Below, piece by piece: positions 56,750 to 64,000 of a DNA stretch of 64,000 nt. The notes under the pieces were generated by a model. The model was not told the DNA's origin. It ran no database searches and saw only the letters and a list, made by a program, of their open reading frames with translations. The stretch is taken from positions 1-64,000 of the forward strand of contig MNCI01001024.1 in NCBI GenBank assembly GCA_015680685.1, read 5' to 3'. Position numbers and translations under genes: made by a program. The stretch is from Gnetum montanum (Eukaryota > Streptophyta > Gnetopsida > Gnetales > Gnetaceae). The stretch's first letter is position 1. Each line of letters starts with the position of its first letter.

Positions 56750-57640
56750 AAGTTGGTCTTTTTCAATTTTTCATCATTGGATTTATTTCTTAATTGTACC
56801 TTGCTATCACTAGGACATTTGAAGGTCATATGACCCCTTCCTCCACAAACCCAACATTCTATAGAAGAGAAATCTAGGTTAGAATTTAAAATTTTTTTTA
56901 CCTCTTTCTCTACCTTTAAGTAGATTGGATATTTTTTTTAATGCCCTCTTGTTTCATCTTGCTAGTAATCATTATAGCTTTCTTAAGAGAAGGGCAATCT
57001 CATCTTCACTGCTCTCATCATGCTCATTGGACTCCTTCTTTGTGGAGGCAATCTTTAGAGCTATAGGTTTTTCTTAGATTTTTCCTTCACTTATGAGACT
57101 CATTTCATAAGTAATGAGAGCACTTTGAAGTTCTTCAAATTTTAAGGTTGAGAAATTCCTAATCTCCTCCATAGCTGTGACCTTTAGTCTGACTTCTAAT
57201 TGTAGATTTTGGATCATTTTGATGATGACATTACTTTCGAGAAAATCTTTATCTATTCCTCTAATAGCTACAATAAGATCATTAGCTCTATAGAAATAAT
57301 CTTTTATTTTCTCACCTTCTCTCACTTTGAGTTTATTGTATTCACTTTGTAAAACTAACAAATTCAATTTCTTAACAATAGATGTTCCTTCATAGGTAGC
57401 TTCTAAGGTTTTCTAAATTTCTTTGGCCATTTTACATTCGCTACTTTATTAAATTTAGATTTATTTAATGCACAATATAAATAATTTTTTTTATTTTTAA
57501 TCAAACATGAACTTATCCTTTTCCCCTTATGTCCATTTGTTGTGAGGCTTGATGATGCCGATGGAGCTGTCAACCAGTAGAGTGTAACCTTCAAGGATGG
57601 GCTTCCACACTTCAAACTCCATGGATTCAAAGAATCCTTG
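56750..57640 (-). pseudogene. Copia-type Gag with zinc knuckle (element J)
   Basis: Begins around ATG 57621-57630 (MEFEVWKPILEG-like) and continues through stops to the open stretch 57074-57367. That stretch reads LQSEYNKLKVREGEKIKDYF, IRGIDKDFLESNVIIKMIQN and FSTLKFEELQSALITYE, the gag (UBN2-type) core of Ty1/copia elements. A canonical zinc knuckle CWVCGGRGHMTFKC (C-x2-C-x4-H-x4-C) lies near 56830-56870. Coding then ends without the protease that normally follows. The protein would coat element RNA. The knuckle is intact although the frames are broken. Confidence 0.85.
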
Positions 57641-59199
57641 CATTCTTAGTTCCTTTTCAATCTACCATTATCAAATTAAATTCCTGTAAGATCGCATGCC
57701 ACTACATGAAATAGGGGCTTACCATTGCCTTATTCACAAGGAACCAAATTACACTGTGGTTAGTGTGCATAAACACCTTGTATCCAAGCACATAGTGCCT
57801 AAATTTTTTCAAGGAATACACCACTACCATGAGCTCTTTCTCTATGGTAGTGTAATTAAATTGTGCACTTACAATGCTTTTTATTACACAGTGGATGTGG
57901 TAAGGATGTTTTTTATCATCCAACTATGTGAGCATGGCTTCCAAGGCATAATTGGATGCATCCATCATGATATGCAAGGGTCTAAACCAGTTAGGTGCTT
58001 GTAGGTTTGGAGTTTCCATAGGCTTTTTCTTGAGTTGTTAGAATGCATGCTCTTTTTTCTTAGCCTAGAAAAATGAAGCATCCTTCTTTGTTAGCTCAAC
58101 CAATAGTTTGATGATCCTAGAGAAATTCTCAATGAAGCACCAATAATAGGCAATATGGCTAACTAATTACCTCACATCTTTAATAATTTTAGGTTATCTG
58201 ATAATTCCTTGAATGATCCTTTTTTTAAGATCCACATCAATCCATTTTAGAGATATCCTATGTCCCAACTCAATGCCCTCTTAGACCATCAAGTGACCTT
58301 TTTGCCAATTAAGCTTAAGATTTTTCCCCATGCACCTATTTAGTACTTGCTCAAGATGGTCTAGGGCTTACTAAAATGTAGCCCTATATATGGAGAATTC
58401 ATCCTAAAGACTTCCACCTTGCTACCAATACATTGTTGGATGATGCTTAGGACAAGGCATTGGAATGTTGTAGGAAAATTTCATAGGCCAAACAACATCT
58501 TTCTTTATGCAAAAGTCCCCCAAGGATTCATGAATGTATTTTTGGCCTGATCTTTAGGTGTAATATGGATTTGGTTTTAGCCACTATAATCATCTAGAAA
58601 TCTATAGAAATAATTCCCAGAAATGATATCCAACACTTGGTTCACAAATGTCAATGCAGAGTGCTACTTGTATGTTGTCATGTTCAACAACCTAAAATCA
58701 ATACAAATCCTCCATTTATCATCTTTCTTTGGCACTATCATTTGTGCGATAACCCACTCACTATTCTCAATGGGGTAGATGAACCTTGGTTTGAGGAATT
58801 ATTCAATTTTCTCTTTGACAATTTGCTTCAACTTAAGGTTTAACCACTACTGTGGTTGCCTCTTTAGCTTGATGGAGGCATTTGTGTAGATGTGGATTTG
58901 GCATATCTATGGATCAATTTTAGTTAGCTCATGATATAACTAGGCATAGGTTTTTGGCTATTTGTTAACCACCTCCAAAAATTTCTTTTTCTACATAAGA
59001 GCAAGGTTGGCATTCATAGTGATCGATTTGCCATTTTTTTAGGAAAGCATATTTCATGTTGGTTGGTAGAGTTTTTAACTAAAGGAGCTTCTATTTAAAG
59101 CTCTTAGGGATTTTGAGATCTTCCTAATTGGTGTTATCAGGTGATGGATTTGTTCCATTTTATCCATGCCTTCAATGTAGGCACTGTAGCAATAGAAAA
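57641..59199 (-). pseudogene. Element F: Athila-type protease end, RT and RNase H remnant
   Basis: Colinear with element C 6715-8250. RNase H at 57702-57923 reads YTTIEKELMVVVYSLKKFRH, then YKVFMHTNHSVIWFL. RT lies at about 58300-58860, with FIYPIENSEWV-like, CIDFRLLNMT and FLDDYSG segments in broken frames. The protease tail should start near 59000. The left border at 57640 abuts copia gag (element J), and the right border is the LTR of element G. Integrase, gag and LTRs are missing, so F is a fragment trapped between two other elements. Confidence 0.8.
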
Positions 59200-60483
59200 T
59201 GTTGGTGGCTAAAAACACCGAGAGGTCTTTGGGCACACAACCTAACCTTGGATTTGTGCGAGGGCCGTGCTAAAGAAAATGGATTCAGGGTGCCTTGAAT
59301 GATCTGGTCAATTAGATAGGGACTTAACTAGTGTACAATAACCATTTTGCAAACAATGATTTTGAATGGAACACCTGGTGGTAAAATAAAAGAAAACGTA
59401 ATGTGCACAATAGTAGAAACATGCTAAAGCACATAACGGGATAGTGGACATGATTGAATGCTTGACAATGCCAAAAAATAAATGTTGTAATCAGAAAAAT
59501 AGAGGTTTGAATAGGAAGATGCATTTCCTCAAAAAAAGAAAGCATAGCTAATTCATATAGGTATACAGAGCGTACAATAGGTGCAGTGGGAGTGCAATCA
59601 CAGCCTCGATGGTGTCAGGCTATGAAGTCTGGTGCTTACTCTGATGAACTGTGCCTACTGGGTTAGTAGCCATGGTGTACTCTGTGATGTTGTATAGATA
59701 TGCAATGGGGCTGTAGTGTGCCGCATGATGTTGATGTGCTTCTCTATTGGTATGGTGTGCTCTAGATATTGTTCATCCATAGAGATAGGTGCCAGGATGC
59801 CAAAGTGCCAAAAATGCCAAATGGAAGTGCCAACTACCTCTTTGGTGAAAGAAAAAGCTAACCACCTTTCTAAAAGAAGTCACAAGGGTATTTATAAGGC
59901 TAAGATTAGCCAAAAATGTAGAGCATTGTAGCTCTACGTGTTGCATTGTAGTGCTATGCTACACTGTAACCCTGGGTGTTGCACTGTAGCGCTACGCTAC
60001 ACTATAGCACTACCCTACACTATAGTGTGGTAGTGTGCTATATTGCGCTATGCTACACAGCGTAGTAGGGAGTTACATTGTAACACTATGCTACACTGTA
60101 GCATGGCAGTGTGCTACGCTGCACTATGCTACACAGCATAGCAGGGAGTTGGACTATAGCATGGTAGTGTGCTACACTATGCTATGCTACATAGCATAGT
60201 TGGGAGTTTCACTATAGTGCTATGCTACATTGTAGCACGTCAATATTGTACACTGTGCTATGCTACACAACGTAGTAGAGTGCTACGTTTCTCTATGCTA
60301 CATAGTGTAGGAGGGTGCTACAGAAAGTGCTATTGTCCTGACAGTTAGAATAATTTTTCAAGTCTGGTAGTTTGGTGGAAGCTACACTCAACACTTGGAA
60401 AAATATGGGCAAAGTGTCATCATTTTGACACTTAGCCAAATTTGTAGTTGAGATACCGAGACCCAAAATTTTTTGGTGTTTCA
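59200..60483 (-). repeat. 3' LTR of element G
   Basis: Plus-strand ends TGTTGGTGGC and GGTGTTTCA give short inverted termini (TGAAACACC and GCCACCAACA on the minus strand). About 1.28 kb. No second copy is available for comparison, so the ends rest on the TG/CA termini, the adjoining polypurine tract and the switch from pol-like sequence at 59199. Confidence 0.65.
59920..60315. repeat. Palindromic tandem repeat array in the LTR of element G
   Basis: Irregular units of roughly 58-79 bp built from CTATGCTACACAGCATAG-like foldbacks and GGGAGTT spacers, at least four units, with CTACACTGTAGC and GCTACGCTACAC variants. Most of the array is made of permutations of the words GCTA, TAGC and TACAC, so it can fold on itself at many places. 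Confidence 0.8.
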
Positions 60484-60500
60484 ATGGCCCCTCTTTGTTG

Positions 60501-62190
60501 ACGTCTGGAGGAGTGGCTCGAGAGATGTCGACAAAGAATTACAAAACACCATAGCAAACATGCCATCAACATCACTCATTCATATAAGATCAGATATCAT
60601 TTGGCCATGTTCAAGAGTGTTATGAGAATAAGGTTATGCTAAGGGACAAGGGGTATAGGCGATGCTAGGAAGATGAAATGAAAACTGTGGAAATGAAATC
60701 CAAATAGTGGTTCATGACGTAAAACACAAAGTCAACATGGCTGATGGTGACCATGGCATGAAGTAGATTGCCCCTGAAATGTTGGCCTTTCATCAGAGTA
60801 TTCATGGGAGGATCAAAGTCGATCCAAGGATGAGCCAATTGTGAAGCTACAATCTTGTTGATTTGTTTTTTACTGTGAGGCAAACCTTCTTTGGGTTCAG
60901 CTTACTACTGAATACTAGTTGCAATTTTTTTTTTTGTATGTGAGGTGAACCTTATTTGTGTTTAGCCTACCATTGAATACTAGCTATAATTTGTCCATCG
61001 AGAAGATGGGCTTTGTTTTGATGCATCCACATTGCATTTGTAGGATAGGTGTTTCCTCCTCAGGATGTGTTGTGTTACATCGACCATGGGTTCAATGGTT
61101 GATGTGAAGAGAATGTCATGTGTGCCATAGTGTGTATGCATTAGAGGAGTGTGAAATCATGAGTATGAGAAGGATGATAGGATATTGGAATGAAGGAATG
61201 AATGTGCATAGGCTGTAATAGGGATAAGGGGGATGTGCACTCTTGAGTGGGTGAACTAGTCCAATCATACACATCAAAGCAATGTGGTGACTTGTTGTTG
61301 TGATGAGATGCACCTTTGCATAACTGCCTCCAAGGCTTCGTCCTAAAAACACAAATCAAAGAGGACAAGAAAACCAATAAACATGAAATGCAAGTGCAAA
61401 TGCTAGATGTGAAGATGCTACAGGTGAAAAACTATGAAGATGCTGTAAATGTATCGAATGTTGTGCTAGTCGTAAGTGCTCAGGAAGCTGGTGAAAGTGC
61501 CAGGGCAATGATGCTACAACTCTTTTAAATGCCACACTAATGGTAAGTGCTCAAAAAGAATCATTGGAATGGTGGGAGGTGATAATGCTGTGAGTTCTCC
61601 CAAGGCGATGGAAAGTGTTTGAATCAGATAAGCTACATGCTAGTTTAAAGTCTTGGTAGAGTGTGAACCCAATTTAATGTCCTGGTAGACCATGATGTGC
61701 TAGTTTCTAGTCCTAGCAGACTGTTGGATGCTATTTTAATGTCATAGTAGATAGTAGATGTTGTGCCAATTTAACATTATGACCCAAGGATGAGTTGTGC
61801 CAATTTATAGTTATAGCGGACTATCTATGCTAGTTTATAGTCATAGTGGACCGGTGCTTACCTTGCTTGTGTAAGGTGAAATGTTGCATGCATGGTCATG
61901 TTATGTGCCTACAAGATCCTGCAAAAAATCAACTAGAAAGAAAACAACATCAAGCAATACCTATTGTAAATAGAGTTAAAATGGATGAATGAAAGGAAAC
62001 TAATGCAAAAACTGATAGTTTTAGGTCGTTCTGGGCCGTAGGCTATTTTGAGGCCTTTTCGAGTCATAGGCTAGTTTAAGGCCTTTTTAGGCCATGTTTT
62101 TTTGTAGTTTTTTCAAATGCAATGCATAAGATAAGTATATGGATGTGTAAACAACGTAGAAGTGTGTAAAAAAAGCAAAGTAGTGTGTAA
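60501..62190 (-). other. 3' non-coding region of element G with minisatellites
   Basis: No supported protein. It contains a two-unit repeat of about 70 bp at 60880-60995 (GTGAGGCAAACCTT and GTGAGGTGAACCTT units), seven irregular units of about 31 bp at 61625-61860 (core GCTAGTTTATAGTC followed by TAGTAGAC) and a repeat of GGCCTTTT/TAGGCTA words at 62020-62100. Confidence 0.6.
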
Positions 62191-62191
62191 A

Positions 62192-62848
62192 CTAGGCAAT
62201 TAGGTGAAATGTAGATGCATGAACAAACGGAACCCAAGAAAAAACCGAAAATGCATGGCCAATGGAGGCAAGGGATGAACTAGTGTGTAACATGTTTTTG
62301 ACCAAAGATAAGTCTTGATCATGTAGTTTCATCCTAACCCAATGTGGATTAGGAGGTGTGCAAGGTTTAGGGTTCTCTAGGAGGCTGTTGGCTTCAATCA
62401 CTCGTTCATGTGTGTTAGCCTTAGGTGCTGCATTGGTTGCCGTAGGTGTATCACCAAGAAACTCCTCTTTCAAAATTTATGCCATATGTGTGTCATGGAT
62501 AGTCGAAAAGGAAGTGTTATTACCATGGATGATAACTTGAACACCTTCATATGGAAGGTGGATTTCTTGGTGGATGGGAGAGGAGATGGCCCTTAGTTGG
62601 GCTAGCCAAGGCCTACCTAGAATCATGTTGAAACCTAGCATCTCCTCTATGATTGTGAAATCTTCACTAGTGGGGAATTTCTCTCCTACCACAAAGGCTA
62701 AGTTGATTGTACCCTTGATTATGACACATGATCCGTTGAAGGATTTTAGACACATGGTTTTGGTTGGCCTGATTTCATCTGCCAGACCTAGTTTTTTGAT
62801 GATGAAGTACAGGACTACATTTGTTGTTGCACCATCATCGACATGCAC
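62192..62848 (-). pseudogene. Retropepsin-like protease of element G
   Basis: An open stretch of 123 codons from ATG 62848 to 62477 starts in the active-site loop, VDDGATTNVV, where the family has VDTGASTN; T is replaced by D at about 62834-62836. The middle reads SFNGSCVIIKGTINLAFVVG and the C-terminal part ends FNMILGRPWLAQLRAISS, the classic ILGRPWL motif of Tat/Retand-type proteases. A further open stretch continues to about 62192 without known motifs. It would process Gag. The active-site change suggests inactivity. It is longer and less broken than the other proteases here, so G may be younger. Confidence 0.8.
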
Positions 62849-62899
62849 TCTACAGATTGTGCACTACCCAACACAAATGCTAATGGAGAGTGGAGCTAT

Positions 62900-64000
62900 A
62901 GTGACCTCCCCTTATTCGGAGTTAAATTTGATTGCATCATCATGAAAGGCTAGAGTTGTTGAACCTGATTCTTGTGGTGTAGGGAGCAACATTATTGCAT
63001 GGATGGATGTCTCATCTGCGGGGATTTCCTCCGTAACAAGAATGGAGGCTAACATTTGGGCCAAGGCTTGGTGGTGAGTAGCTAAGGTCATGACTAGGTT
63101 GTACAAGCTCAATGCTATGTTCTTTTGTTTGAGCATTTGTTTCACCTAGGTTAGTGCAGCTACAAAGTCCTTGTCATTGGCTATTGTGTTGGCGTTGACT
63201 TCCTCCATGTGGTTTCAGAGACAGATCACTCACGAAGGGGACTTGGGCTTGGTTTTCTTAGCTTGTTTGGGGGTAGGGGCCCTAGTGTTTAGTTTTTGCT
63301 TATTAGTCATGGATTTTTCTTTAGCCATGGGGGTTGCGATGTTCTCATTTATATTCTTGTGTTGCCATTTGGTAGGCCCACTCGGGTTGCTAGTGGGGTT
63401 GACCCTTGAGGGAGGACAAATTAATACATTGCTTGCTATTGGGCTTTGGGTAGCTGACGGGCCATCACTTTGTGGCATCCTTATGACAAATGGTGGTTTA
63501 GGTAGAGTTGTTATATGGTCAACGCGTTGTGGAACCTTGAGAATGAAAGGTTGCTTAGCAGTTGTTGTTGCATCATGCCAGTTTAACGTCTTAGCATATG
63601 GTTGCTATGGAACTTTGACTACAAATGGTTTTGTAGGTAGTTGAGGTGGCACTTTGATAACAAAGGGAGACCTCTTACTTGTGGAGGTGGAGGGGACCCT
63701 TACCTTGCTAGGAGGCACACGGGTCACAAAAGGTTGTTGCATAGGTTTAGACTTGCCACCTATACTAATGGAATTTATGACATAGGAGGCATCATCTATG
63801 TTGGATTGACTCACCATGTTGATCACCAATTGGTCACATTCTATCATTCTCTGCAAGTCAACCTGCAAGGCACGATAGTTATTTGTACTATGACTAGCCA
63901 ATTGGTGGTAATGACAACATTGGTCCAGCTTGAAGTGTTGTTGAACTGGGGGCTCATTTAACATTTCTAAAGTGGGGTTCCTTAGTAGTTCATAGTACCT
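62900..64000 (-). pseudogene. Gag C-terminal part of element G, running off the window
   Basis: The stretch 63605-63964 contains CCHYHQLASHSTNNYRALQ and LQRMIECDQLVIN, the short zinc-binding C/H motif and the following helix that end Gag in Tat/Retand elements (family form CxYHxxxGHxTExC). Next comes a proline/lysine/valine repeat region with PFVTRVP, PFVIKVP and PFVVKVP at 63600-63760, a small internal peptide repeat. The stretch 62912-63478 continues in two frames toward the protease. The main gag core lies beyond 64000. Confidence 0.75.

Larger units (their letters stand above)
53288..57640 (-). mobile_element. Element J: copia-type remnant with one LTR and gag only
   Basis: Minus strand. 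3' LTR at 53288-54472 (left part cut by element B), polypurine tract at 54473-54487, about 2.2 kb of non-coding sequence, then gag at 56750-57640. RT, RNase H and integrase, which in copia lie between gag and the 3' LTR, are absent. The right end stops a few bases upstream of the gag start, with no primer site or 5' LTR, and abuts Athila-type pol. A non-autonomous or internally deleted copia element. Confidence 0.75.
59200..64000 (-). mobile_element. Element G: Tat/Retand-like gag-protease element, 5' part outside the window
   Basis: Minus strand. 3' LTR 59200-60483, polypurine tract at 60484-60500 (CAACAAAGAGGGGCCAT on the minus strand), a 2-kb non-coding stretch with minisatellites, protease at 62477-62848 and gag from 62900 past the window end. 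No RT, RNase H or integrase lies between protease and LTR, so it is non-autonomous like A. Inserted into element F; left flank GAAAA, right flank not in the window. Confidence 0.75.

Noticed and set aside
63171-63644. 157-codon plus-strand open stretch with membrane-like composition
   Set aside because: Antisense to Gag of element G; its hydrophobic look comes from reading a K/P/T-rich sequence backwards.
1-64000. CRISPR arrays, tRNA or rRNA genes, bacterial operons
   Set aside because: No regularly spaced identical repeats, no complete cloverleaf and no rRNA-like sequence; the tRNA-like boxes at 21-24 kb belong to SINEs.

Overview
This window is a nested stack of decayed retrotransposons from the nuclear genome of a seed plant. 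I found no intact host gene, no tRNA, rRNA or other RNA gene, and no CRISPR array. The element families are plant ones: Athila/Tat-type Ty3/gypsy with a tRNA-Asp-like primer binding site, a second gypsy type primed by tRNA-iMet, Ty1/copia-like elements, an RTE-type LINE and tRNA-derived SINEs. The AT-richness, very heavy repeat content and deep decay suggest a large genome, possibly a gymnosperm, but the species cannot be fixed from this sequence.

Layout, left to right. 1-2475 and 12535-14931 are two halves of one minus-strand gypsy element (D), split by a complete minus-strand Athila/Tat element (C, 2476-12529) with a perfect 5-bp target duplication CCACT. A short minus-strand LTR element without recognisable pol (E, 14932-18676) sits in the 5' LTR of D, followed by a diverged piece of a related LTR (18735-19165). 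19-28 kb is AT-rich and mostly featureless, apart from an RTE LINE remnant (21780-23070) and five tRNA-like SINE copies around it. 28094-36916 is a plus-strand Athila-type element (A) with three LTRs, one outer target duplication (GAAAG) and no RT, RNase H or integrase. 36922-39191 holds a motif-dense spacer and the 3' end of another minus-strand Athila element (H). 39192-53287 is a plus-strand Athila element (B) with all pol domains but broken catalytic residues. Its 3' half carries an LTR-like promoter and a long coiled-coil pseudogene (47.3-50.2 kb), a 407-bp perfect inverted repeat bounded by single Ns (probably an assembly error), and a 3' LTR interrupted by a 1.84-kb GC-rich insert. 53288-57640 is a copia-type LTR plus gag-only remnant (J). 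57641-59199 is Athila-type pol (F). 59200 to the window end is a Tat/Retand-like gag-protease element (G) whose LTR contains palindromic tandem repeats.

The most unusual item is the GC-rich insert (51186-53022). It ends in a short poly(A) and holds one 510-codon reading frame broken by ten nonsense codons but no frameshift. The predicted protein has a plant-transposon-like N-terminal half, a Q/E-rich coiled coil and a C-terminal segment resembling a DnaJ J-domain with an HPD tripeptide. A pseudogene of similar architecture lies about 1 kb upstream in AT-rich sequence.

A recurring theme is that elements of several lineages (A, G, J, E) keep cis-acting ends with gag, gag-protease or less, but have lost the pol enzymes, so they could only have moved with proteins supplied by autonomous relatives.
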